Shown here: positions 51,792-60,844 of the stretch, piece after piece
How positions within the stretch are numbered: position 1 is the first letter of the stretch
Layout of the letters: each line of letters opens with the position of its first letter
Assembly: GCF_013306565.1 (NCBI RefSeq)
Contig: NZ_PZPO01000001.1
Span: 434,001-498,000, forward strand
Origin: Hyphomicrobium sulfonivorans
GTDB lineage: Bacteria > Pseudomonadota > Alphaproteobacteria > Rhizobiales > Hyphomicrobiaceae
Length of the DNA: 64,000 bases
Direction: 5' to 3'
Made by a program: the position numbers and the translations under genes
The notes under the pieces: model-generated
The model's database searches: none
What the model was told of the DNA's origin: nothing
What the model saw: only the letters and a program-made list of their open reading frames with translations

Positions 51792-52295
51792 TCAGTCCTT
51801 ACCCGGCCGGCACGCTTCGCATAGGCCCGAGACCTCGACGAACTTCACGCGCGGCTGAAAGGATGCTGCAGCGGACAGCCGGTCGATCGTTTCAAAAATA
51901 CCGTCCGAGTCCACTTCCTGCACTCCATTGCAGTTCTCACAGGCCAGGAAGATGGGACGACGCCCAGTGCGGTGTTCGATGCGACGGCAGGCAAAGAAAG
52001 CGTTCTTGCTTTCCAGCCGGTGAATGACACCAGCTTCCAGCAGCGCATCTATCGCACGATAAACCGAGATCGGCGCCAGCCGCGTACCCTTCTCTGCCAG
52101 CCGCGCAAGAATATCGTATGCGCCGATCGACGCGTGGGTGGCCGCAATCTCCGCGAAAACGTCCTGGCGCAGCTGCGTGAAACGCAAGTTCTTTTCCATG
52201 AATGCCTGTTGGGCCCGTTCGACCGCCTTAGCCAGCTTCCGCTCCATCTGAGCGGACGGCATAGGCCCGTTCGGCTTGGCTTGCGCCTCGGTCAT
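51792..52295 (-). CDS. zur: Zinc uptake regulator (Fur family)
   Basis: A 167-residue Fur-family repressor that blocks zinc uptake genes when zinc-loaded. The winged helix is LRFTQLRQDVFAEIAATHASIGAYDILARL, then LAPISVYRAIDALLEAGVIHRLESKNAFFACR. Structural zinc cysteines occur as CENC (FLACENCNGVQEV) and CEAC (VSGLCEACRPGKD), the Zur/Fur pattern. Its position as the first gene of zur-znuC-znuB, with a half-conserved Zur-like operator upstream, identifies it as Zur rather than Fur or Irr. It is therefore probably autoregulated. Confidence 0.93.
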   Translation of the reverse strand: MTEAQAKPNGPMPSAQMERKLAKAVERAQQAFMEKNLRFTQLRQDVFAEIAATHASIGAYDILARLAEKGTRLAPISVYRAIDALLEAGVIHRLESKNAFFACRRIEHRTGRRPIFLACENCNGVQEVDSDGIFETIDRLSAAASFQPRVKFVEVSGLCEACRPGKD

Positions 52296-52325
52296 CGCGA
52301 CTTCCCAATTGCTCCGGGCAAATTC

Positions 52326-52350
52326 GGAAACGTTACTTTATACCACCGGG
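52326..52350 (-). promoter_or_regulatory. Candidate Zur operator upstream of zur-znuCB
   Basis: GGAAACGTTACTTTATACC begins about 30 bases before the zur start. Its left part resembles GAAATGTTATA, the half-site of the alphaproteobacterial Zur box, and a TATA core follows, but the right half-site is poor. Position and operon content support it; the match is partial. Confidence 0.4.
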
Positions 52351-52535
52351 CCGCCGGGGCATAGCCGCGACACCGCCCGCAGAATCCCTCCTTCAGAGCA
52401 TCCCTTTTCCGCCACCATCGTGTGTTTGCTAACTGATTGCAGAAACAGAACAACGGCGGCAGGCACCGGGCAGGCCTGGCGAATGTCTTGCCCCGCTCCC
52501 TAGCGTATTGATTATTCGAGAACGACAACGCGCAT

Positions 52536-53690
52536 ATGCATTCTCCATCGGCGTACATCGTTGCGGCGCGGCGCACCGCCATAGGCCGCATTGCCGGACT
52601 GCACAAGAACCGTCGCGCTGAAGATTTGTGCGCGCCTCTGGTCGAAGTCGCGCTGAGCGACAGCGGACTTGAGGCCGGCAGCATCGACGAGTTCATTGTC
52701 GGCAACACCACCGAAGGCGGCAACCCGGCCCGTCTGATCGCGCTTGCGGCTGGCCTGCCCGAGCACGTGCCTGCCGCCACGCTAGACCGGCAATGCGCGT
52801 CAGGGCTCGATGCGATCCTGGCCGCAGTGCGAGCCATATCGCTCGGCGAGGTCAACGCCGTCGTTGCCGCCGGAGTTGAAGCCATCTCCACCGCGCCGTG
52901 GCGGGTCGCAAAGCCCCGCAACCTGACGCAACTGCCGCGTTTTCTCAGCCCGGAACCGGGCTCGGGTGAGGAGCGGGACGGCCCCGCCCATCTGGAATCC
53001 ACCGAAGCGCTGGCAGCAAAGTTCGGCATCGGCCGGGCAGAGCAGGACGCCTACGCGTTACGTTCGCATCTCAAGGCCGAGCAGGCCCGGGAAGCAAAGC
53101 GGTTTGTCGGCGAAATATCGCCACTGCGCTCCAATCCTGAGGAAGCGCGCGACCAGAGTTCCATCGCGCCCGACTTCAAAGACCTCGCCCAGCAGGCGCC
53201 CTTTCTGCCGGACGGCACATTGACGCCAGCCAACACCGCTTCCCTGCACGATGGCGCGTCAGTGGCGATCGTCGTCTCGCAGGATGTGTGGGCGTCGCTC
53301 GGCAAGCCACGTGGCCTACGCTTTCTCAGCCATGCTGCGCGCGGCGTTTCCCCTGAACATGAAGCGTCAGCGCCGATTGAGGTGATGCAACGCCTCGCGG
53401 GCGGCCCACGCCCGTTCAGCGTTGCTGATCTGGGTTGCATAGAGCTGAATGAAACTTCGGCCGCGCAGGCCATCGCTTTCGCCCGCAGCCTTGAGCTTGA
53501 CGAAGACCTGTTGAACGCCGACGGCGGCGCTATCGCCCGTGGTCATCCCCTGGGCGCGGCGAGCTCGGTGCTCGTCACGCGACTTTTCACCCGCATGGCA
53601 CGCGGGGAAAGCCGAGGCGGCTCGCTCGGTGTGGCCGCGCTTGGTGTTGCTGGCGGCATGGGACTTGCCGCACTGTTCGAGGCAGTCTGA
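52536..53690 (+). CDS. Divergent thiolase-family protein lacking the second catalytic cysteine
   Basis: A 384-residue thiolase-fold protein. The acyl-accepting Cys is present in LDRQCASGLDAIL (about 88) and the catalytic His in RGHPLGAASSVL (about 336). Two other motifs are altered: NEAFA is replaced by NETSA (ELNETSAAQAIAF), and the C-terminal CxGGG loop reads LGVAGGMG, with Gly where the acid-base Cys should be. Such changes make normal acetyl-CoA condensation doubtful. They suggest a thioester hydrolase-like, partner-dependent or degenerate function. It is a single gene divergent from zur across about 240 bases and unlike phaA in this window. Confidence 0.85.
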   Translation: MHSPSAYIVAARRTAIGRIAGLHKNRRAEDLCAPLVEVALSDSGLEAGSIDEFIVGNTTEGGNPARLIALAAGLPEHVPAATLDRQCASGLDAILAAVRAISLGEVNAVVAAGVEAISTAPWRVAKPRNLTQLPRFLSPEPGSGEERDGPAHLESTEALAAKFGIGRAEQDAYALRSHLKAEQAREAKRFVGEISPLRSNPEEARDQSSIAPDFKDLAQQAPFLPDGTLTPANTASLHDGASVAIVVSQDVWASLGKPRGLRFLSHAARGVSPEHEASAPIEVMQRLAGGPRPFSVADLGCIELNETSAAQAIAFARSLELDEDLLNADGGAIARGHPLGAASSVLVTRLFTRMARGESRGGSLGVAALGVAGGMGLAALFEAV

Positions 53691-54021
53691 GGAGAGCGCG
53701 CCAGTATTTTGCAGGGCATGCCGCGTTATCCTGCCGCGGCAACGTCATTTGCTACATGTCTCAAAGACCTGACGAATAATACGTCGACCGATATTCTTGC
53801 CGGCCGCATTTTGTGCCTTGAAAGCATCTTCTGTGCCCGGCCGATGCTGCGGATTCACCAGCCGGAACGACATTAAAAGCTCTCCATGAAACCTTGATCG
53901 CCCAATTCCTGCCAATAAGTGGTCCGGTGCTGTACCTATCCTGCATCGCGTGACCTTTGCGCCGCTGTGATAAAAGCAGCAGAGGGCACGTACTGCGGCC
54001 GCCCGATGGGACAGGAAACCG
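53691..54021. other. Intergenic region of 331 bases
   Basis: No gene, tRNA or clear terminator is visible. The middle part (about 53770-53950) is lower in GC than its surroundings. The right end should contain the promoter and ribosome-binding site (GGGACAGGAAACCG) of the large membrane protein. Confidence 0.4.
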
Positions 54022-57000
54022 ATGGACTTCAGTCAGGCAGTTGATGCCGTGATGGCGAACCCGGCCGGGTACGCCAGATATGTTTTGATTGCCGTGCTGG
54101 TGATCGCCGCGACGGTCGCCATGTTCAAGGTTGGACCGCGGCTTTGGCGCGTGATCGAGGACGTGTTCTTCACCAACTGGCAGCTCGCGATGCTGGGCTC
54201 AGCCGCGATCGCGCTTTCGCTGGCGGGCGGCTGGACCACATGGGACGGCATGACGAACTTCACCGGCGAACCGGTGCTGTCGCTGATGTTCACCTTCGGC
54301 ATTCACTGCGTGATGCTGATCAGCGCCTGGCTGATCGGCGAAACCTTCGCCACCGGCATGAACACCGTTGCGCGCTCGGGCCTTGCCCGCGTCACCGCTC
54401 CGCTCATCGTCATTCTAATACTGGGTGCCGCGCTGCTGATCGCGGGCATCGCCGTTTATCAATACAATTACGGCCTTGATACCGGCTACGTCATCAACAC
54501 GCTGCTGGCGGGCGGAGCGGTGTTGTGCGTGCTCGGCCTCATCGTTGTGTTCGCGCGCACCGATGTCGTCGCACCGTACGCACAGGCGCTGCGCATCATG
54601 GCCAAGAACTCGATGCTGTGGGTGATGTTTCTCGCCACCATGGCGACATCGGTGTTCTTCTCGTTCGACAGCCGCTTCAACGTCGTGTTCCCGCAGGACC
54701 AGCGCGAGCGCGTTTCCGAGTTGCGTGCTACCAATCAGGTATCCGCCATCATCGCCGATATTGGCGCTACCATCGCCAACGAAGAGCAGGTGCAAACATC
54801 GTCGCTGTTCCAGAGCGAAGGCTGGCACAAGTATGAAGACCAGCTCGACCGGCTGGCATCGATTGCGCAGGATTCCTCAGGCGAGATCGAGCGTTACTTC
54901 AACGATCAGATCGAGACCCGCAACCGCTCCATCATGGAGCAGCAGGAGCGTATCGCCACCGCACAGAGCGGACAGGCAGGCCTGAGCAGCAAGAAGACCA
55001 GCATCACGGACGAACTTGCGCGCCTTGAGAGCGACCGCTCCACACTCGCCGCCGATCATTCGGCCGCAAAGACCGAGCTCGATACGCGCGCCAAGGCGAT
55101 CGATGCCAAGCGCGTCGAGGCTATGGCCGAGAGCAAAGGTGTCGAAGGCACGCTGAAGGAAGGCCGCGGGCCGGTATATCGCCAGCTGATGGGCGATCTA
55201 TCGCGCATGCAGGCCGCATACAAAATTCAGGACGATCGCGTTAAGGACGCCAAGAAGCGGCTCGACACCGCCGACACGCGCATCGCGCAGATCAAGCGCG
55301 AGCTGGCGTCCATCGACGGTGAACTGGCGAAGTATAAGGGCGAGCAGGAAACTGCGTCCCAGCGCATCGGCATGATGCAGACCGACACCGGCGGTGAAGA
55401 CGCAGCCCCGCGCGTCGATCCCGGCCGGGTGCTGCCCGCGTTCGAAACAGCACGCGCCGAGTTCCGCCAGTCGCCCGCCGCCGAGCGTCTTGCTCTGGTG
55501 CAGCAACGCTGCACCCAGCTTTACAGCGCGATGTATGCCGCTGACGTCACCAAGCAGAAGGTGGCCGGCATCGATTGCGATCCCAAGCAGGCGAGCGAAG
55601 CAGCAGCCGCGCTGTTCACCCTGCAGGCCGGCGTGAAAACCTTCAACGCCAACTGCGTCGGTGGCGACAAGCTGGCTGCCCAGCGCTCCACCGATGCGCT
55701 GTTCGGCTTCGCGGTGAAGTGTCTTTCCGACAGCGGCCTGCCCAGCCAGAAAACCGACGAGCTGCGCGGCACGATTGCGTTCGCCGAAATGAACCGCGAC
55801 GACCGCGCGCATCGCTTCGTTGTTTCGTGGAACGCGTTTCAGGATGGCAACCGCCTCGCCTACCTTGCCCTCGCGATCGCCATTGGCATCGACTCGCTCA
55901 TCTTCATGACCGGTCTTTTCGGCGCCAACGCTGTGCGCTCGCCGCTGGCTGACGTGCCCACCAGCAAGGGCCGCAACTCGCAGCAGCTTGAAGCGATCAT
56001 CGAGAACGCGCTGCTGCCGGATACCTTCGACAATGCTCGCGCCGCGCTGGATGCCATGCGGCCAATCACCAACGCCGACGGCTACATGGCCGAGGTGCGC
56101 CCGGAGCTGCTGGAACCACACACGCGCCATCAGGTGATGAATGTGCTGAACGCAGGCGCCACCATCAGCGCAGTTGCGGTAGATGCCGCCACCAATCGCT
56201 ATCTGGTGCGCTCGGAGCTGTTCGAGTTCCTGTCCATCGTTGCCAAGCGCTCGTTCGAAGCCAATCGCGACAACGTCGATCTGGCCGAGCTGGAGAAGAT
56301 TGTCGGCGTGGCACTGCTGCCGGATCTCAACCGCAACGCTGAAATCGTGCTGTCGTATATGCAGCCGATCGATCCGGAAAAAGGCTTCACCGCAGAAATC
56401 AATCTGGCCGAAGTGCTGGACGAAGATCGCCGCATCGTGCGCTCAACGCTTAATGCCGGCGCTACACTCGGCCGCGTGCAACGGGCGGGCAAAGACACCG
56501 GCTATTACTACATCCACCGCGATCTCTATAAGACGCTGGCACGCATCCGCGCCCGCACGCTGTCAGCTAACATCGCACAGCCGCGACTTGCTCAGGCCGA
56601 TGCACCCGCTGCGATTGCGCAGCAGGGTCAACACTTCGGCGGATCACTTACGCAGCGCGCGCCCGCTATCGAACACATGTTGCCCGACGATGAGTTTTCG
56701 CCAACCGAAATCCGTGAAGGCTTCGTCACCCGGCTGCTGACCGCCATGCGCATAGAGCCGGCGGCCTGGAACCGCACGCCCGGCAATGCTCTGGTGACCG
56801 CCATCGCCGCCAACGAAGCGTTCGTGCGGGCGCGGCGCATCAATACCGCGCTCGACAGCGCCATGCGCCAGCGCGAAGACGAGGCCCGCACATCGTTCGA
56901 CGAAGCTTACACGCTGATGAAAGGCAAGCTGCACGGTCCGCAGGCCGGTTGGGACAGGCAGATGCTGGACGATGCGTATCATGATCTGGCGCAGAGCTGG

Positions 57001-57264
57001 CCGGTGCTGATGATGCTGCCCAACGGCCCGTTCGAAACCGTGCTGCGCGATATGGTCGAGGATCTGGAAGCTGACGCAGGCGACGGACGCCTCACCGGCG
57101 AACAGCAAGCGCTGTTCGACATCACACGCACGATGCTGCAGGCATTCCGCGCCAACAACCGCGCCAACGAAACATCCTGGCGGCATCTGCAGCTGTTCCT
57201 GGAAGACATGCCCCATGCTGAAGCGCGGCTGTCGTCCGACGATGGACGCACTTTGATGAACTGA
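54022..57264 (+). CDS. 1080-residue multi-pass membrane protein with coiled coil and internal duplication
   Basis: I do not recognise the family. Six hydrophobic helices occupy about residues 20-210. A periplasmic or cytosolic coiled coil runs from about 225 to 450 (RSIMEQQERIATAQSGQAG, DRVKDAKKRLDTADTRIAQ). A conserved-looking cysteine-bearing region (CTQLY, IDCDPKQ, ANCVGGDK, KCLSD) lies at about 490-570. A seventh helix spans 612-635. The C-terminal half contains two tandem copies of an ~88-residue module: 656-745 and 757-843 share LLPD, then NA, then a conserved LNAGAT, then Y and R residues. No catalytic motif is seen. It is followed by a strong terminator, so it forms its own unit. A scaffold or secretion/envelope role is conceivable. 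Confidence 0.75.
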   Translation: MDFSQAVDAVMANPAGYARYVLIAVLVIAATVAMFKVGPRLWRVIEDVFFTNWQLAMLGSAAIALSLAGGWTTWDGMTNFTGEPVLSLMFTFGIHCVMLISAWLIGETFATGMNTVARSGLARVTAPLIVILILGAALLIAGIAVYQYNYGLDTGYVINTLLAGGAVLCVLGLIVVFARTDVVAPYAQALRIMAKNSMLWVMFLATMATSVFFSFDSRFNVVFPQDQRERVSELRATNQVSAIIADIGATIANEEQVQTSSLFQSEGWHKYEDQLDRLASIAQDSSGEIERYFNDQIETRNRSIMEQQERIATAQSGQAGLSSKKTSITDELARLESDRSTLAADHSAAKTELDTRAKAIDAKRVEAMAESKGVEGTLKEGRGPVYRQLMGDLSRMQAAYKIQDDRVKDAKKRLDTADTRIAQIKRELASIDGELAKYKGEQETASQRIGMMQTDTGGEDAAPRVDPGRVLPAFETARAEFRQSPAAERLALVQQRCTQLYSAMYAADVTKQKVAGIDCDPKQASEAAAALFTLQAGVKTFNANCVGGDKLAAQRSTDALFGFAVKCLSDSGLPSQKTDELRGTIAFAEMNRDDRAHRFVVSWNAFQDGNRLAYLALAIAIGIDSLIFMTGLFGANAVRSPLADVPTSKGRNSQQLEAIIENALLPDTFDNARAALDAMRPITNADGYMAEVRPELLEPHTRHQVMNVLNAGATISAVAVDAATNRYLVRSELFEFLSIVAKRSFEANRDNVDLAELEKIVGVALLPDLNRNAEIVLSYMQPIDPEKGFTAEINLAEVLDEDRRIVRSTLNAGATLGRVQRAGKDTGYYYIHRDLYKTLARIRARTLSANIAQPRLAQADAPAAIAQQGQHFGGSLTQRAPAIEHMLPDDEFSPTEIREGFVTRLLTAMRIEPAAWNRTPGNALVTAIAANEAFVRARRINTALDSAMRQREDEARTSFDEAYTLMKGKLHGPQAGWDRQMLDDAYHDLAQSWPVLMMLPNGPFETVLRDMVEDLEADAGDGRLTGEQQALFDITRTMLQAFRANNRANETSWRHLQLFLEDMPHAEARLSSDDGRTLMN

Positions 57265-57286
57265 CATCCGGCGCTTAGCGCCAGTC

Positions 57287-57322
57287 AAGCCCCGCTTGGC
57301 ACCTGCCTGCGGGGCTTTTTGT
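57287..57322 (+). terminator. Rho-independent terminator after the 1080-residue protein
   Basis: AAGCCCCGC (57287-57295) pairs with GCGGGGCTT (57309-57317) and is followed by TTTGTTTTTG. It lies 22 bases after the stop codon. Confidence 0.88.
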
Positions 57323-57441
57323 TTTTGTCCCGGCGCAAAGTTGTTGCGCCTTGCAATGGACGCTGTTTCGCCACGCCGCGATCCCGCTTCCGCCGCGGAC
57401 AGCCGTTAACCTTCGCGCACATTTCAACATGGAGATTTGCG

Positions 57442-58818
57442 ATGACCATGTTCTCGCGCGCGGTGCACGTAACCACGCTCGCCGGCACAGCGCTACTTGC
57501 TGCTTTCAGCATTGCACCGCCGGCATCGGCACAAACCCTCAAGCTGGAAGCCGATCTCGGCAACACGGTCGTCAACACATCCAAAGCAGGCAGTGTTTAT
57601 CTGCGGCTCAATCTGAAGAGTGCAGCCAATAAAAACGCTGCACGGCGCGCGCCGATCAACGTGGCGATTGTTATCGATAAATCCGGCTCGATGGACGGCG
57701 ACCGCATCGCTGCCGCAAAGCAAGGCGCACGCGTTGCGCTGGAGCGCCTCTCCGCCGACGACACCGTTGCGCTCGTGGCCTACGATCATAACGTCAACAT
57801 CCTCAGCGCCTCTGCTCCGTTGCGCAGCTCGCGCGAACGTCTGGAGAAGGCCATAGACGGATTGCAGGCTGGCGGCACCACCGCGCTATACGGCGGCGTG
57901 CAGGAGGGCGGTCGACAGGTCGAGAAATATATCTCCGACAACAACGTCAATCGCGTCATCCTGCTTTCCGACGGCCTCGCCAATGTTGGGCCGTCTCAGC
58001 CACACGACCTTGCGCAACTTGGACGCAAGCTGGCATCGAAAGGCATCACCGTTTCCACCATCGGCCTTGGTCTCGACTACAACGAAGACCTGATGCAGCG
58101 CCTCGCCGCGGCCTCTGACGGCAATCACGTCTTCGTCGAACGCCCGAGCGATCTGGCCGAAATCTTCGATCGTGAGTTCGGTGATGCGCTGTCGGTTGCA
58201 GCACGCGACATCACCATCACCATCGAATGCCGCTCCGGCTTCACGCCCAAACGTATCCTGGGCCGCGACGGTGACATCGAGGGCCAGCGCGTAACGCTGA
58301 AGCTCAATCAGCTTCAGGCCGACAATGAGCGTTATGTGATTGTTGAGCTGGACGCGCCGTCAGGCCGCGCAACCGGCGCCGCCGACGTGGCTGACATTTC
58401 CATCAGCTACGCCGATCTCGTCGATGGTGGCCGGCAGGCGAACGTTAATTCCAAAGCGAGCATCGAGTTTTCAGCCGATGCGAAAGCGGTTGAGCGCGGC
58501 ATCAACAAGTCAGTCATGAGCCAGGTGACCGAACAGATCGCGACCGAAAACACTGAGCGCGCTGTGGATCTGCGCGACAAGGGCGATCTCGCCGCCGCCA
58601 AGAAGACGCTGGAAGATAACGCCGCCTACATTCGCAGCTCGCGCGATTACTATTCATCCGGCAGCACGCCGGCATCCACGGCGGCGATCAGCAAGCTCAA
58701 CGACATGGAGAGCAAAAGCCGCGACGCAGCGAGCAATCTCGATGCCGGATCGTGGGATCGCACGCGCAAGATGATGCGCCACGACCAGCACAAGGCAAAA
58801 GTACAGCAGGCTTATTGA
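57442..58818 (+). CDS. Exported von Willebrand factor A domain protein
   Basis: A 458-residue protein with a Sec signal (VTTLAGTALLAAFSIAPPASA, cleavage near residue 30). Residues about 70-250 form a VWA domain. The metal-ion-dependent adhesion site is complete, DxSxS as IDKSGSMDG (about 80), a Thr in GGTTALYGG, and the Asp in VILLSDGLANVG. The rest has beta-rich segments (about 255-370) and a C-terminal helical region (DLAAAKKTLEDNAAYIRSS), as in YfbK-like bacterial VWA proteins. It is likely a periplasmic adhesion or assembly factor. The ATG at 57442 has GGAG seven bases upstream; the longer open frame has no site. Confidence 0.88.
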   Translation: MTMFSRAVHVTTLAGTALLAAFSIAPPASAQTLKLEADLGNTVVNTSKAGSVYLRLNLKSAANKNAARRAPINVAIVIDKSGSMDGDRIAAAKQGARVALERLSADDTVALVAYDHNVNILSASAPLRSSRERLEKAIDGLQAGGTTALYGGVQEGGRQVEKYISDNNVNRVILLSDGLANVGPSQPHDLAQLGRKLASKGITVSTIGLGLDYNEDLMQRLAAASDGNHVFVERPSDLAEIFDREFGDALSVAARDITITIECRSGFTPKRILGRDGDIEGQRVTLKLNQLQADNERYVIVELDAPSGRATGAADVADISISYADLVDGGRQANVNSKASIEFSADAKAVERGINKSVMSQVTEQIATENTERAVDLRDKGDLAAAKKTLEDNAAYIRSSRDYYSSGSTPASTAAISKLNDMESKSRDAASNLDAGSWDRTRKMMRHDQHKAKVQQAY

Positions 58819-58856
58819 TCGCCAGCCGCCTCCTGTTGTTATACGTCCTGCAAAAC

Positions 58857-58892
58857 AATAGCGCCGTCCGGCATTCACCGGACGGCGCTATT
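58857..58892. terminator. Bidirectional Rho-independent terminator between the VWA and FAH genes
   Basis: A perfect 15-pair stem, AATAGCGCCGTCCGG (58857-58871) and its complement (58878-58892), has a six-base loop CATTCA with A/T-rich flanks. The two genes converge on it. Confidence 0.92.
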
Positions 58893-58935
58893 TTAATCTC
58901 AGTTAGGTCGCCTCGACTTCTCGAAGCGCAACAGA

Positions 58936-59784
58936 TCAAAGCTTGAACGGCACGATCTTGGCACGCTGCTCGCCCAGTCCGTCGATGCGAAGCACCACTT
59001 CGTCGCCAGCCTTCAGGTATTCACGTGGCTTGCGCGCCGAACCAACACCCGGAGGCGTGCCCGTCGTCACCACATCGCCGGGTTCAAGCACCATGAACTG
59101 GCTGATGTAGGAGAGCAGCTGCGCGATGGTGAAGATCATCGTCGAGGTATTACCGGTCTGCTTGCGCTCGCCGTTTACATCGAGCGTGAGCGCGAGATTT
59201 TGCACATCGGCGATGTCGTCCGGCGTCACCAGCCACGGACCCAGCGGGCCGAACGTTTCAGCCGACTTTCCCTTCACCCACTGACCCGCGCGCTTGACCT
59301 GGAAGCTGCGCTCCGAAACGTCGTTGCAAAGGCAGTAGCCAGCGATGTGCGCCAGCGCGTCCTTTTCCTCGACGTAGCGAGCGCGGCTGCCGATCACGAA
59401 CGCGATCTCAACTTCCCAGTCCATGTGCTCCGAGTTCTTCGGATACATGATGTCGTCGTTGGGCCCACAGATGCAGCTTGGCGCCTTGTTGAACAGGATC
59501 GGTTCGGCCGGGATTTCCTGGCCCGTTTCCTTCGCGTGATCGACGTAGTTGAGGCCGATGGCGATGAAGTTGCGCGTGCCTGCGACCGGTGCGCCGAGGC
59601 GCGTGCCGGCGGGCACTTCCGGCAGGCTCGCCGGATCGATGGCACGCAGCTTGTCGAGCGTCGCCGGCGAAAGGTTCGCGCCGGTGAAATCGTCAACGTG
59701 GGCGGAAAGATCGCGGATATTGCCCTGGCTATCGATGAGACCCGGCTTTTCGCTACCGGGCTGGCCAAAACGCACAAGCTTCAT
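58936..59784 (-). CDS. Fumarylacetoacetate hydrolase family protein
   Basis: A 282-residue protein with the FAH C-terminal fold. Seen are FIAIGLNYVDHAKE, the metal-binding glutamates in HMDWEVEIAFVIG, the catalytic-loop stretch GYCLCNDVSERSFQ, KGKSAETFGPLGPWLV, and TGTPPGVGSARKPREYL. These are the hallmarks of the 2-keto-4-pentenoate hydratase / oxalocatechol-type decarboxylase / acylpyruvase group. The gene could act in aromatic or sugar acid breakdown, but no pathway neighbours are present, so the substrate is open. It converges on the VWA gene and is divergent from the sigma factor gene across a 356-base gap. Confidence 0.9.
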   Translation of the reverse strand: MKLVRFGQPGSEKPGLIDSQGNIRDLSAHVDDFTGANLSPATLDKLRAIDPASLPEVPAGTRLGAPVAGTRNFIAIGLNYVDHAKETGQEIPAEPILFNKAPSCICGPNDDIMYPKNSEHMDWEVEIAFVIGSRARYVEEKDALAHIAGYCLCNDVSERSFQVKRAGQWVKGKSAETFGPLGPWLVTPDDIADVQNLALTLDVNGERKQTGNTSTMIFTIAQLLSYISQFMVLEPGDVVTTGTPPGVGSARKPREYLKAGDEVVLRIDGLGEQRAKIVPFKL

Positions 59785-60140
59785 GGGGTCGGCGCTCGCA
59801 ATTTTGAGTGGAAGGGAATGCGGTTATGCGGCTACTCGCTATATCACTCGGCGCGCGACGGCAACTCGCCGACACCGACAAAAAGGCCGCGCGAAGCCGC
59901 GATACGCAGCAATGCAGGCGTCATTCGCAAGCGGAAACGCCCGTTTTACACCGCTCCCCCCACGCCGGCCGGCAGCGGCACACCGCCGGATGCAAATTTA
60001 GCAAACCACCGATGCGGCATCGCGCGCGCCGGGGGGCCTTACAGTGTCCGACACATGCTGGAACAGATCCAAAACGTGGCGCGATGGCCACGACCCAAGT
60101 GGGCATGACGCGAATCCTTGCGCTACTATGTTGACTAGAC
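59785..60140. other. Divergent intergenic region of 356 bases
   Basis: It lies between the FAH-family gene and the ECF sigma factor gene. I see no gene with a ribosome-binding site. It should carry promoters for both neighbours; the last 25 bases before 60141 (CTACTATGTTGACTAGAC) are lower in GC. No hairpin with a T run is present. Confidence 0.35.
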
Positions 60141-60779
60141 ATGTCAAGAAATGGCTCTATGCGGTCGAATGGTTTGCGTGACATTGGCTATCCGCCGCTG
60201 CAGATCCGCATTCCAACCGTCATCCATCCTGTTGCAGATCGCGGTTTACACGTGGCCCACCCCATTGAAATCGACAGTCTCGGGTTGCTCAATCGAGCGA
60301 TCGAAGAGCACTACGAGGAGATGAAGGCCACGCTGCGCCGGCGCGGGCATGGCAGCGACGCCGCCGACATCATCCACGAGCTCTATATTCGCTTTGCCGA
60401 ACAGCCCGAGAAACTTGGCCGCGCCCATTCGATCCGCGCCTTCCTTTCCCGCGCCGCTGTCAATCTCGGCATCGACCGCGCCCGGCGTAACGGATTGGAA
60501 CAACGCATTTTTTCTGGCAGCGAGGCTGAAGGACTGGCTGTTCCGGCATCCACCCCGGCGCCGGACTTCATGCTCGAGGTCACGGACCGGCTGCGCCGGC
60601 TAAAAGACGCGATCGGTGAGCTGCCGCGCACCCGCCGCGCCATTTTCGTCCTACACCGCCTGCACCAGTTGCCCCCCGATGCCATTGCGCGAAAACTGGG
60701 CATTACCCGCGTCACAGTGGATCGCCATCTGCGTGCCGCTTTGTTGCACTGTCTGGAACGTGTAACAGAATCTGACTGA
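60141..60779 (+). CDS. ECF RNA polymerase sigma factor, FecI-like
   Basis: A 212-residue extracytoplasmic-function sigma factor. Region 2 is LNRAIEEHYEEMKATLRRRGHGSDAADIIHELYIRFAEQ, with SIRAFLSRAAVNLGIDRARRNG. Region 4 is AIGELPRTRRAIFVLHRLHQLPPDAIARKLGITRVTVDRHLRAALLHCLE, a helix-turn-helix for the -35 element. There is no sigma-70 region 1 or 3. Followed by a FecR gene and a TonB receptor with an STN domain, it fits surface-signalling control in which substrate binding at the outer membrane activates it. The first ~40 residues are atypical, so a later start is possible. Confidence 0.88.
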   Translation: MSRNGSMRSNGLRDIGYPPLQIRIPTVIHPVADRGLHVAHPIEIDSLGLLNRAIEEHYEEMKATLRRRGHGSDAADIIHELYIRFAEQPEKLGRAHSIRAFLSRAAVNLGIDRARRNGLEQRIFSGSEAEGLAVPASTPAPDFMLEVTDRLRRLKDAIGELPRTRRAIFVLHRLHQLPPDAIARKLGITRVTVDRHLRAALLHCLERVTESD

Positions 60780-60844
60780 CGGACGCGCCGATTTGGCCGC
60801 TTCAATCGTCTTCACTTTAGAAGCGGTCGAAGATCGAGATAACA

